In this document: piece by piece, positions 25,653 to 34,284 of the stretch
Layout of the letters: each line of letters begins with the position of its first letter
Numbering within the stretch: position 1 is the stretch's first letter
Source of the DNA: Spirosoma aureum
GTDB lineage: Bacteria > Bacteroidota > Bacteroidia > Cytophagales > Spirosomataceae
Direction of reading: 5' to 3'
Assembly (NCBI RefSeq): GCF_011604685.1
Contig: NZ_CP050063.1
Coordinates: 5,478,501 to 5,542,500, forward strand
Length of the DNA stretch: 64,000 nucleotides
Position numbers and translations under genes: made by a program
Notes under the pieces: model-generated
Told to the model about the DNA's origin: nothing
The model's input: only the letters and a program-made list of their open reading frames with translations
Databases searched by the model: none

Positions 25653-25673
25653 AAAAGACTGTTTTGATAAGGT

Positions 25674-27125
25674 TTATTCCGCCTTCGTCAGGGGCGACTT
25701 CTGCGATTGAGCAAGCTTTAGGGCATATTCCATGATTCGATCGTACCGATTCAGAATGTCATCGATAGTAGGGTCAACCGGGTGGTCAGGAATGATGCCC
25801 CGGCCCTGATGCGGGTAATCAGACACATTGGCCATGTGAAAGCCAAACATGCCAATACCCAGGTCAATTTTAGAATTGGGTAATTGCGTAATTGCAAAGA
25901 GACCGCTGGTATCGAGCTTATAGCCTCCTCCGGTTTCCTGCCCAACGAATGTTACTCCGCCAGATCGGGATTTTCGATCGGCGTGTAATCGAGCAGCGAA
26001 CTCAGAGGTTACTGAAAAACTGGTCCCATTGATCAGCGCGTAGAGGTTGCCATGATAGGCATCACGGTTAGGTTTCTGCATTTTCAAACCCCGCTGCTTT
26101 GTAAATACGTAACCGTCGCCCTGTTTCTTTACTGCCAGCCACCGAAATTTCATGTACAGCTTCGATGTCCAGACGGGAAACGAATATTTTTTCTTCTGGC
26201 GAACACGGATGTGATCATAATAACGAAACGGCTTTTCGGCAAAATACGTAGCCAGTAAAACGCCCCACGACTCCTCCCCTCCTTCGTTATGGCGTAGGTC
26301 AAGGACCAGATTCTGAATACCTTTCTGCTTGATTTCCCGAAAGGAATCTTTCAAAAAGGAACTGAAATCCGGATCGCTTTTATCAGCCCAGAAGCGTTCA
26401 ATGGTCATTACGGCTGTATTCGAATCTTTGTGTGTCAACCGAAATGGTTTTTGACCAGTGGGTTTATTCTTCGCGACATAGGTTTTGATACCGGCTTCGG
26501 TAACAGCCGGTAAAGCAGCTTTTGTTTCTCCATCACGGGTTTTAAAAACCACCTCGAACGTATCAGGCGATGCAATAAAGGTGGCATAGTAGCCCGAGAA
26601 GTACTGATTCAGATCTTCGTATTTGCCACCTACGCGATTGCCATCGGCAAACGTCATGACTGAAAGCAATTTCTGAATAATCGCAGCAATCGGTTGCCCA
26701 TCGATCGAGACAATTTCAGCCCCGGCAGGAACATTACCTGTGCCGTAGTTTCCGGTTACCCACGCTTTCTCGCCCAGAAAATACAGTTTCAGCGGAAATA
26801 ACTTTTCGGTAGCAAATGGATAATGTTCATCCCGGCCCGATACTATCCATTTTATGTGCCCATCACGTAAAGCAACCAGCAAGGGAATCATGGCCACGTA
26901 AAACTCCTGCCGGGTCATTGGCTGGTTCAATTTCGCAGCCGCCACTGCAAAGAGTGAATCAAACGTGGGTTTGGGCGTATAGCGATACATCTCCGGATGA
27001 ACTTCGTTCAAGGCTGTCCGGAATCGGGCGAAATCGGTCTGGAGTTGTTCTGGCGTCAGTGTCTGCCCGGCAAGCGGCAAACAGAAAATCAGCATGAAGC
27101 AGGAAATTAAGAGGCTTTGTTTCAT
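25674..27125 (-). CDS. S41-family peptidase, periplasmic
   Basis: A 483-residue protein with a signal peptide (MKQSLLISCFMLIFCLPLAG). The open frame reaches upstream to 27443 but that part is antisense-like overlap of the LytTR gene; the ATG at 27125 gives a clean signal peptide and is preferred. An N-terminal helical domain (DFARFRTALNEVHPEMYRY) is followed by a PDZ-like part (GAEIVSIDGQPIAAII) and the S41 core (NLVLDLRHNEGGEESWG, GTSFSVTSEFAARL). It lies about 107 bases after the LytTR regulator gene and just before the barrel gene. The substrate is unknown. Confidence 0.88.
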   Translation of the reverse strand: MKQSLLISCFMLIFCLPLAGQTLTPEQLQTDFARFRTALNEVHPEMYRYTPKPTFDSLFAVAAAKLNQPMTRQEFYVAMIPLLVALRDGHIKWIVSGRDEHYPFATEKLFPLKLYFLGEKAWVTGNYGTGNVPAGAEIVSIDGQPIAAIIQKLLSVMTFADGNRVGGKYEDLNQYFSGYYATFIASPDTFEVVFKTRDGETKAALPAVTEAGIKTYVAKNKPTGQKPFRLTHKDSNTAVMTIERFWADKSDPDFSSFLKDSFREIKQKGIQNLVLDLRHNEGGEESWGVLLATYFAEKPFRYYDHIRVRQKKKYSFPVWTSKLYMKFRWLAVKKQGDGYVFTKQRGLKMQKPNRDAYHGNLYALINGTSFSVTSEFAARLHADRKSRSGGVTFVGQETGGGYKLDTSGLFAITQLPNSKIDLGIGMFGFHMANVSDYPHQGRGIIPDHPVDPTIDDILNRYDRIMEYALKLAQSQKSPLTKAE

Positions 27126-27231
27126 TAGTTGTCGTTTGGTTTGTGCTAACGACACAAAACTGGCAAGCGTAAAATTTTGCCAAAACAAAGTCACTACCGA
27201 ATGGCCCGTATTCACGGCTGGAGCGTCGATT

Positions 27232-28071
27232 TTATTCACCCAACCAAAGCTTAAATTCACCCGCTTTTTCGCGGCTAACCACCACTTCTTCGTCAAAAAC
27301 CGGACGCATATCAACTTTAAGCTTCCCATTAAAGTACAAATGTACCTTATCCACCGACCGCAGTTCGGCAATGATCTGCCGGTTAAGTCTAAAAAACCGC
27401 CGGGGATCAAGCATTTGCGATAACTCATCCAGTGTATAGTCAATCAGCCATTCTGAGCCTTCCTTCGTTTTCAGGAACGACATCTTATTTCGGGTTACAA
27501 AATAGGCAACCTCGTCGACTTCGATTGAAAACAGCCGCTGCCCCTGCTTGATCATAAAACGATCCCGATAAGGCTGATTAGCTTCATTCATGCCAGAAAT
27601 CAGGGGCGGTGCAGCTGGCGCAATCAACGGTGTTTCCCGCAACTGCTGGAGCAGCCCTGCCAGAGAAGCTTCCAGTCCCGACGGACCAGCTGTTCCCGTT
27701 TGGCTTACCAATACCTCCTTAAGCGCCTGAAGTTTGGCCAATGCCCGACGCAGGTCATCTTCTTTTATTGGCTTCAGCAGATAGTCTATACTGCTGACTT
27801 TGAAGGCCTTAATGGCATATTCGTCGTAAGCTGTTGTAAACACAACGGGGCTGGTAATGGCGACATGGTTGAAAATATCAAAACTCTGTCCATCGGCCAG
27901 TTCAATGTCCATAAAAATCAGATCTGGCTGAGCATTCGATCGTAGCCAGTCAACCGACTCGTCGACACTAACTGTCATACCCACCACAATGGCCGTTGGC
28001 TCTATATCCAGCAGCAATCGCTGAAGTTTTCGGGCAGTCAGTTCTTCGTCTTCAATGATGAGAATGGTCAT
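27232..28071 (-). CDS. LytTR-family response regulator
   Basis: A 279-residue regulator. The receiver, about residues 1-120, has the acidic triad (IEDEE), phosphoacceptor D55 (LIFMDIELADG), T79/T80 and K100 (YLLKPIKED). A linker leads to the C-terminal LytTR DNA-binding domain, about 172-276, with VAYFVTRNKMSFL and RRFFRLNRQIIAEL. Its start overlaps the end of the sensor kinase gene by 20 bases, so the pair is one system. The two S41 proteases and the barrel downstream are its likely targets by position. Confidence 0.94.
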   Translation of the reverse strand: MTILIIEDEELTARKLQRLLLDIEPTAIVVGMTVSVDESVDWLRSNAQPDLIFMDIELADGQSFDIFNHVAITSPVVFTTAYDEYAIKAFKVSSIDYLLKPIKEDDLRRALAKLQALKEVLVSQTGTAGPSGLEASLAGLLQQLRETPLIAPAAPPLISGMNEANQPYRDRFMIKQGQRLFSIEVDEVAYFVTRNKMSFLKTKEGSEWLIDYTLDELSQMLDPRRFFRLNRQIIAELRSVDKVHLYFNGKLKVDMRPVFDEEVVVSREKAGEFKLWLGE

Positions 28072-29098
28072 AGCGGGTTTCGTGAATAAGCGGAATCATC
28101 ACCTGAAAGTGCTCATCGGTTTGCTCGACAACCACGGGCGGTTGGCCAAGAAGCCGGTATTTGGCCGTAATATTGGCCAGTCCTGTCCGGTTTGAAGGCA
28201 CCAGATTTTGTTTCTTCCTGACGGTATTGCAGACAAACAGGCGCCGGGCCTGATCGGTATAAATCCGGATCACCAACGGTCTGTTTGGCAAAGCAGCATT
28301 GTGTTTGACGGCATTCTCGACCAGCAGTTGCAGGGTCAGGGGCGGAATGAGTAACGAATAATACGGCTCATCGACCGATATCTCTAACTCAACACTTCGG
28401 CCAAAACGCATTTGCAGTAAATGGAAATAGGCCCGGATAAACTGCAATTCACTGTCCAGGGTAGTTAATGGCTGTTCGTTGGTCTGGAGTACGTAGCGAT
28501 ACACCAGCGCCAGTTCTTCGATAAATCGCTCAGCCTGTTTGGGATTTTCGCTTACCAGCGATGAGAGTGTACTGAGGCTATTAAAAAGAAAATGAGGATT
28601 GATCTGTGCTTTCAGCGAGTCGAGCTGGCTTTGAAGCGCCTGTTTCTTCAGTTGTTCGGCTTCGTAGTAGGTGACCCACCACTGCCGATAAAGATACCGC
28701 GCTTCGTAAATCGTGGCCATCGGTACGGTAAACAGAAATGGAATCAGCGTATTCAGCCAGTAGGCTCGCTCGCTCATTGGGTAACCCCAAAATTCGGTAA
28801 CGTCGTACAGATAAACGATGCCCACCCGTTGAATAATCGTCGTCACGGTGAACCAGACCACCTGTTCAATGATCCGGGGTGTTGTCTGGCTAAGTTTTGG
28901 GTAATGCCGACGCGCCCGGATAATACCCAATCGGGCCATCTCCCAAATCAGTACGCACTCCACCAGACTCACTCCCAACGCCATCCAGCGACTGATGTGA
29001 TGAGCGTCGTTGTCGGGTTGAAAGAAAATAAAATTAGATACGATTGAAACGAGGGGTATCCCCACCAGTCGCAGCCAACGGTCGTTCAGCTTTTCCAT
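28052..29098 (-). CDS. LytS-type sensor histidine kinase
   Basis: A 348-residue inner-membrane kinase. About four membrane helices fall within residues 12-130 (LVGIPLVSIVSNFIFF, WMALGVSLVECVLIW, VVWFTVTTIIQRVGIVYL, LNTLIPFLFTVPMATI). A coiled segment leads to the His_kinase domain, with the phosphorylated H169 in INPHFLFNSL. A degenerate GHKL ATPase domain closes the protein (LLVENAVKHN, TGLANITAKYRLLG). It is the first gene of the minus-strand unit. Its signal is unknown. Confidence 0.94.
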   Translation of the reverse strand: MEKLNDRWLRLVGIPLVSIVSNFIFFQPDNDAHHISRWMALGVSLVECVLIWEMARLGIIRARRHYPKLSQTTPRIIEQVVWFTVTTIIQRVGIVYLYDVTEFWGYPMSERAYWLNTLIPFLFTVPMATIYEARYLYRQWWVTYYEAEQLKKQALQSQLDSLKAQINPHFLFNSLSTLSSLVSENPKQAERFIEELALVYRYVLQTNEQPLTTLDSELQFIRAYFHLLQMRFGRSVELEISVDEPYYSLLIPPLTLQLLVENAVKHNAALPNRPLVIRIYTDQARRLFVCNTVRKKQNLVPSNRTGLANITAKYRLLGQPPVVVEQTDEHFQVMIPLIHETRYDHSHH

Positions 29099-29209
29099 TC
29101 GTTAGTAAATATATTCCCGGTGGCTCTGAAGCAAAAGCAACCAGCGACTCAACCGTCGGAAATACGGGCTGAACTGTCGGAAGATGTACCGCTTTCAGTC
29201 TATAGTAAA

Positions 29210-29271
29210 CAGTAAGCAGTCTTTAGTTGGCAGTGAGTTATCACTAATTGCCAACTAAAGACTGCTTACTG
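29210..29271. repeat. Perfect 23-bp inverted repeat over a gene end
   Basis: Arms at 29210-29232 and 29249-29271 are perfectly complementary, and the 16-base spacer contains a further 5-bp hairpin. The right arm contains the stop and last codons of the minus-strand gene at 29255-30778. There is no T-tract. It may act as a terminator or as a 3' RNA stabiliser, or be a dispersed palindromic element. Confidence 0.8.
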
Positions 29272-30778
29272 CATCATAAACCGGATAGACCGTATTGCCA
29301 TTTACCAAACCGGCTGGCCCATGTGACTGGTAATAAGTAATTGATGCAACGCCGGCGTCAGCTAATGCGATCAAACTCTGGCGGGTCCATTCGGCACCGA
29401 ATTCGGTAGCCTGGCGAGGGTCAGCCACGGTGGTCTGGCGCTCGTTGGCCACATTAGCGACAGTAATATTGCGGGGTTTAAAGGCAACCGGAGAAATATG
29501 AATTGGCTTACCGCTACTGAACTGTCGGGCCGTTAGCACCGTTGGCAGCAAACCAGCAATATTCTCCGTAATGGTCAGATCATCAGTTGCATGTGCCTGT
29601 GGACAAACCGAATAAGTCACAAAATCAACCAGGTCCGTGTTGAAGTGATTACGGTTCAGTACGGCAAAATGATCATCGGTTCCACCCCCGATTGCCAAGT
29701 TAGACCATTCTGTCCGTAACACAGGTACGACCGTTTTTAGCAATTCGTTTGACGTTGTCAGCGTAGTTGCCTCAAATAATAGTATCGAGCCTACATCGGC
29801 GTTTTGTTCCCGTAAAACAGTTTGCAACAAGTAGAGTTGAGTCAGTGGTTCTTCACCAAAAAATACGGCCAGTTCGATTGGCACCTCCAGTAGTTCAGCA
29901 TCAGCAATGGCGTCGCTTAAAAGCTGCTGCCAATTCGATAGACTGAAAAACACATCGGTTCGTAAATGCGACAGATGTAGTGGTTTCAACAGATCGGCTT
30001 CGATGGTGGTTAGTGACGGGCCGTCCGTTCGCTGTCCTACACCAATTAGCGGTCGGGTGGGTTTTGCCGAATCTAGTGCAGCAGCCAATTTCTGAGATTC
30101 TGGGACCGACAGTTCACCAATAAAATTCTGTTTGGTCTGACCAAATACCACCTGCTGCCGAAACTCATCGCCAACAGAAACGGCTACTGGAAATGGTAAT
30201 GCAACGGGCGTTGAATAGGTTTTAAAAGATGCATCGGTCCAGTTTCGCTGATCTTCCATTTCGAATACATCACCCGAAAAATCCAGTTGCCAAACCGAGC
30301 CTGAAGCGGATTGCCAGCGAAACGTCTTCATCGCAAGAAAAGGCTGGTTTGGGTTAATGAACGTCGGAAAATGGCCTTTGGTCAGGCTTCCATCCGGGCT
30401 GGTAACCTCGGCAGATTGCCCCAAAACGTCGTGGGCCGGATGCAGAACACAAAGACCTATCCGATTCTTTTGAAAGTCATTTACGGCTTTCCCGTAGAAA
30501 TCGACAGTAATCACGCCATCTGTATTCCCCTGAATAGCAACGTGTCCTGTCATCTGAATCCCCAGATCGTCGGTTTTCCAATCGTAGTTAATCCGAAATG
30601 AATCCGGGCTTTGTTCGATTGTTTCATTCAGAATTACCAGCGTTGTTGTTTGCCAGTTTCGGTCGCGGATGGCTACGTAAATCATGCGAAGGATTTCCGA
30701 ATCGCCAACGGTCATATACCGTAAAAAGCCGTTCTCATAGCGAACCTGCATTGGACCGGCCTGTAAAAAATGGGGCAT
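29255..30778 (-). CDS. D-apionate lactonase-like protein (tentative)
   Basis: A 507-residue soluble protein with no signal peptide. The ATG at 30778 is preferred; the longer frame begins with a TTG at 30805. The N-terminal part has the pattern VRYENGFLRYMTVGDSEILR followed by MIYVAIRDRNWQTT. I associate this with the family that includes D-apionate lactonase (ApnL), which has an N-terminal sandwich, a middle barrel and a C-terminal domain. The middle part (about 240-420) would fit a TIM-barrel. If correct, it would act on a sugar lactone or related carbohydrate acid. The divergent PfkB kinase and AGE epimerase genes support a carbohydrate role. The assignment is from memory of the family and is not secure. 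Confidence 0.5.
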   Translation of the reverse strand: MPHFLQAGPMQVRYENGFLRYMTVGDSEILRMIYVAIRDRNWQTTTLVILNETIEQSPDSFRINYDWKTDDLGIQMTGHVAIQGNTDGVITVDFYGKAVNDFQKNRIGLCVLHPAHDVLGQSAEVTSPDGSLTKGHFPTFINPNQPFLAMKTFRWQSASGSVWQLDFSGDVFEMEDQRNWTDASFKTYSTPVALPFPVAVSVGDEFRQQVVFGQTKQNFIGELSVPESQKLAAALDSAKPTRPLIGVGQRTDGPSLTTIEADLLKPLHLSHLRTDVFFSLSNWQQLLSDAIADAELLEVPIELAVFFGEEPLTQLYLLQTVLREQNADVGSILLFEATTLTTSNELLKTVVPVLRTEWSNLAIGGGTDDHFAVLNRNHFNTDLVDFVTYSVCPQAHATDDLTITENIAGLLPTVLTARQFSSGKPIHISPVAFKPRNITVANVANERQTTVADPRQATEFGAEWTRQSLIALADAGVASITYYQSHGPAGLVNGNTVYPVYDAVSSL

Positions 30779-31012
30779 AGGGCTAAGTCTATTTACTTCT
30801 ATCAAGGAAAAAATGGGCCTGAGTTAACTATTGAAGGCTAAAAATTAGTAAATCCCGGAAGTCGATGGATCGTATATCAGTTATAAACACAACATCCTTT
30901 TCTTTTTAATCAAACAGAACGCATTCAGGATGTAGTACACTAGTACAATAACTATCTTGCTATACTTTATGAAAAAAGACTACCCCCGACTTCTAAACAC
31001 GCCGTTAGCCGG

Positions 31013-32026
31013 ATGACAAGCCCCAAAATCAACGCGCTTTTCCAACAGTTTGCAGCTATAAACGTGGGCGTCATTGGCGACTTTGCCGTAGATCTCTATT
31101 TCGACCTTCAAACCAAAACCGGCGAACAGTCACTGGAAACAGACCTGGAGGTTTTCTGGGGTAGTCAACCCAGAGCTTCACTGGGTGCTGCGGGCAATGT
31201 TGTCCAGAATCTGGTTGCGTTGGGTGTAGCAAATGTTCAGGTCATCGGTTGTATTGGGAATGATTTATTCGGGCGGGAAATGCTGCACCTGTTCTATTCG
31301 CTGGGTGTGAATACCGACCTTTTACACATACCCCCCGAAAACTGGGATACGTGCCTGTATACCAAGCCGAATTTGAATGGACAGGAAGCTAACCGGATCG
31401 ATTTTGGCATCAACAATCGCGTATCTGACCCCTTTTTCCGTTCATTGATGATCGGGTTGGAGCAAGCACTCTCCACGCTTGACGTACTCATCATCAATCA
31501 ACAGTTTGCCAATCCCCTGTTGACGGAAGAGCGTATGTACCAGATCAATGAGCTGATCGCCCGTTTCCCTACGGTTCGGTTTGTAGCCGATATGCGAACC
31601 GTAGGAACGCAGGTTTTCGGGGCCACACTAAAAGTGAACACCGCCGAACTCGCCCGTTTTCTGGGCATCGATCATCCCGATCATCCGGACATCGACTGGT
31701 GCATTCGGCACGGGAATGCCTTTCGGGAGCGTAGTGGCGGCCCCTTGCTGATTACCCGTGGGCAGGCAGGCATACTTTACATCGATCAGGCAGAAATTCA
31801 GGCAATCGACGGTCTGAACCTGACAGGTCCGTTAGATACCGTTGGCGCAGGCGACACCGTTGTAGCAACCTGGGCTGCCTGCCTGGGCGCTGAAGCAGCA
31901 CCTGCTCATGCCCTTAAACTCGCGAATCTGGCAGCCGCCGTTACTGTTCAGAAATGCAATCAGACCGGAACGGCCAGCCTCTCCGAAATCCTTGCCTTAC
32001 ATCAATCCCACTATTCCGATGACTAA
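31013..32026 (+). CDS. PfkB-family carbohydrate kinase
   Basis: A 337-residue ribokinase-fold sugar kinase. The N-terminal GVIGDFAVDLYFD, the substrate-site segment ASLGAAGNVVQNLVALG and the C-terminal signature DTVGAGDTVVATW with its catalytic aspartate are clear. The overall pattern is closest to the RfaE/HldE-like branch, but there is no nucleotidyltransferase domain and no heptose gene nearby, so the sugar is unknown. Its stop overlaps the start of the AGE epimerase (ATGACTAA), so the two are translationally coupled and probably act on the same sugar. Confidence 0.9.
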   Translation: MTSPKINALFQQFAAINVGVIGDFAVDLYFDLQTKTGEQSLETDLEVFWGSQPRASLGAAGNVVQNLVALGVANVQVIGCIGNDLFGREMLHLFYSLGVNTDLLHIPPENWDTCLYTKPNLNGQEANRIDFGINNRVSDPFFRSLMIGLEQALSTLDVLIINQQFANPLLTEERMYQINELIARFPTVRFVADMRTVGTQVFGATLKVNTAELARFLGIDHPDHPDIDWCIRHGNAFRERSGGPLLITRGQAGILYIDQAEIQAIDGLNLTGPLDTVGAGDTVVATWAACLGAEAAPAHALKLANLAAAVTVQKCNQTGTASLSEILALHQSHYSDD

Positions 32027-33302
32027 AGATACCTTCCATCAGCATCTTCAGGAACTTCACCTCCATCTGACCGAAGAATTACTTCCTTTCTGGATAAGCC
32101 GAACCGTGGACGACGAAAATGGTGGGTTCATCACTCACTTTGATCAGTACGGTTATGACTCAGGCGAAGATGAAAAATCGCTCATTGCCCAGACCCGCTC
32201 CATCTATACCTATGCGTCGGCCCATCGGGCGGGCTATGGGTACGGAAAGCTGGCAGAGCTGGCCCGGCATGGTGTCGATTACCTGCTAAGCCAGTTATGG
32301 GACGAAGAGTATGGCGGTTTTTACTGGATGACCAACCGGAAAGGGGACGTTATTAACGATCAGAAAATCGTTTATGGGCAAAGTTTCGCCATTTATTGCC
32401 TGAGCGAATATACACTGGCTACGGGTGATCCGCGCGGGGTTAAATACGCCCGGCATGTATTTGATCTGCTACAGAAATATGCGTCGGATACAACATACGG
32501 TGGTTATTTTGAGATGTTCGACCGCGAGTGGACGCTCAAAGGGCCCGGTTCGGCCGGGGGCGACCGCAAAACGCTCGATGCGCATATGCACCTGATGGAA
32601 GCATACACGACTCTCTATGAATGCACGAAGCAGCCCATCCATCGGCGAAAATTGCTTGAAGTCATCGAGCTGTTGGTCCATAAAATCATGCATCCGATAT
32701 ATGGGACGGGTGTGCCTCAGTTCTGGGCAAACTGGGAGGTCGCCCCGCAGATAAAATTTGATGTGATCTGGGGCTGGGACCGCTTCACGGAAGATGGTGT
32801 CAAACGGGAAGCCGAAGACAACACCAGTTATGGACATAATGCCGAATTTGCCTGGCTTCTTCTGCACGCTATGGCCGTCCTGGAAATACCTATTGACACC
32901 TATCGCGATCAGTTATTGAAAGCCTTTAGTCATGCCGTTGACCATGGTGTCGATTGGGAGCTTGGTGGTGTTTTCGTCGAAGGCTCACACTCGGGCGAGG
33001 TCTATGATCGGGAAAAAGAGTTCTGGCAACAGGCCGAGGTGCTGATCGGATTTTTAGATGCGTACCGGATTTTCGGCGACGAACGCTACTGGAAAGCCTA
33101 CGAAAACGTTCACCGGTTTGTTCTGGATAAAATGGTCAACCATCCGGTCGGCGAGTGGTGGCCGCTGATGACCCGGCAGGGCGTTCCGATCTGGACTCAC
33201 ATGAGCCACTCCTGGAAAATCAATTACCATACCGTACGGGCAATGGTGCAATCGATCCGAAGACTGGATGTTCTCATGGCAGGTCAACACGTTGCGCTTT
33301 AG
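32019..33302 (+). CDS. AGE-family epimerase/isomerase (N-acylglucosamine 2-epimerase-like)
   Basis: A 427-residue (alpha/alpha)6-barrel enzyme of the group that includes N-acylglucosamine 2-epimerase and cellobiose 2-epimerase. The ATG at 32019 overlaps the end of the kinase gene by eight bases; the open frame further upstream lies inside the kinase gene and is rejected as a start. Conserved segments include TLDAHMHLMEAYTTLYE, NTSYGHNAEFAWLL and SHSWKINYHTVR, which hold the likely catalytic histidines. No signal peptide is seen, so it is cytoplasmic. It may convert a sugar before or after phosphorylation by the coupled PfkB kinase. Confidence 0.88.
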   Translation: MTKDTFHQHLQELHLHLTEELLPFWISRTVDDENGGFITHFDQYGYDSGEDEKSLIAQTRSIYTYASAHRAGYGYGKLAELARHGVDYLLSQLWDEEYGGFYWMTNRKGDVINDQKIVYGQSFAIYCLSEYTLATGDPRGVKYARHVFDLLQKYASDTTYGGYFEMFDREWTLKGPGSAGGDRKTLDAHMHLMEAYTTLYECTKQPIHRRKLLEVIELLVHKIMHPIYGTGVPQFWANWEVAPQIKFDVIWGWDRFTEDGVKREAEDNTSYGHNAEFAWLLLHAMAVLEIPIDTYRDQLLKAFSHAVDHGVDWELGGVFVEGSHSGEVYDREKEFWQQAEVLIGFLDAYRIFGDERYWKAYENVHRFVLDKMVNHPVGEWWPLMTRQGVPIWTHMSHSWKINYHTVRAMVQSIRRLDVLMAGQHVAL

Positions 33303-33310
33303 GTCGATAA

Positions 33311-33348
33311 ATTCGTGGTGTCACGCTCTCAAACCGGACACCACGAAT
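33311..33348. terminator. Bidirectional terminator hairpin
   Basis: A perfect 12-bp inverted repeat, 33311-33322 (ATTCGTGGTGTC) against 33337-33348, with a 14-base loop. It lies between the convergent epimerase and GIN-domain genes and probably terminates one or both transcripts. Confidence 0.65.
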
Positions 33349-33364
33349 ACAATCTGTGACCGAA

Positions 33365-34081
33365 TTAATCCGTTTGCACCGAACTGGAACCGCTCAGGCG
33401 CTGCTTCACCGAAGGTGCACCCCGATAGCGAACGTTGCTGGCACCGCTGGCATCGATATCCAGCGAACTGGAAACACTAACGTTCGCTTTGCTGGCTCCG
33501 GACAGGTCCAGATTGGCGTTATTTACGGGATAGGCAAATGCCTGCAAGGTCGACGCCCCCGACAGATCGGCTCCGAGTGCCGCTCCTACTCCACTCAGTT
33601 GCAGATTCGATGCCCCCGAAAGAGTCAGATTCGTTTGCTTAGCCTGAACGGCAAACTGCCCCTTCGACGCCCCCGATAGCTCAATATCCAGTTCGTTCAG
33701 ATTCGTAAACCCGGCGATGGACGATTGGCTGGCCCCCGAAAATGAAACACCCCGCAAGGTTGGCATGGTAATGGTAAATGACGTTTCGTACTGCCGATTT
33801 CGTGAATTGCGATACCGCGCATACAAGGTACCGTTGCGGGTATACACATCGAGGTCGTCTAAGTTCCGACGGTCGCCTTCTGCCAGAATCCGAAAGTCAC
33901 TACCCGGCTGAACCGTGATGGTAAAGGCGCTGCCCATATCGAGTCGATCGAAATTGGCCAGTCCGAATGTTTGCTGATCGCCCTGAAACGGGCCAATATC
34001 CTCACGGCGCCAGCCGCAGGAGCTTAATCCAATGAGTAATAATGCAGTACAGATTAGCTGAGAAAATGTAGTACGCTTCAT
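33365..34081 (-). CDS. GIN-domain (DUF2807) lipoprotein
   Basis: A 238-residue lipoprotein with lipobox GLSSC (C22). The mature part is the auto-transporter adhesin head GIN domain: FDRLDMGSAFTITVQPGSDF followed by recurrent SGAS turns (FSGASQSS, LSGASKGQ, LSGASNLQ, LSGASTLQ, LSGASKAN, ASGASNV) of a right-handed beta-helix-like fold. These proteins are common and abundant in Bacteroidota, with poorly known function. It lies about 200 bases downstream of the STN/surface-repeat gene on the same strand and might be part of that unit. Confidence 0.9.
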   Translation of the reverse strand: MKRTTFSQLICTALLLIGLSSCGWRREDIGPFQGDQQTFGLANFDRLDMGSAFTITVQPGSDFRILAEGDRRNLDDLDVYTRNGTLYARYRNSRNRQYETSFTITMPTLRGVSFSGASQSSIAGFTNLNELDIELSGASKGQFAVQAKQTNLTLSGASNLQLSGVGAALGADLSGASTLQAFAYPVNNANLDLSGASKANVSVSSSLDIDASGASNVRYRGAPSVKQRLSGSSSVQTD

Positions 34082-34284
34082 GATCTTAATGATTGTTGTT
34101 CAAGTAGAAGCGAGTCCGTATTGTGGGCTAAACCGTTTCTGGGAAAGAATTTAGCGAACAAACTACCCGTCTTCCTGATCATGACAACCGCCTGAAGGGA
34201 TACCCCTATGTGTATTCTAAAATTTTTCTCCCTGTTGGCTTGCTACATGGATCTGGCGTCCATCGGCGAGTACAGGCAACGGCG

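Noticed and set aside
27126..27443. N-terminal extension of the S41 protease
   Set aside because: It overlaps the LytTR gene, has no protease features and would bury a clean signal peptide starting at 27125.
31908..32018. N-terminal extension of the AGE epimerase
   Set aside because: It is a shifted reading of the kinase gene's 3' end. The ATG at 32019 gives the normal family start.
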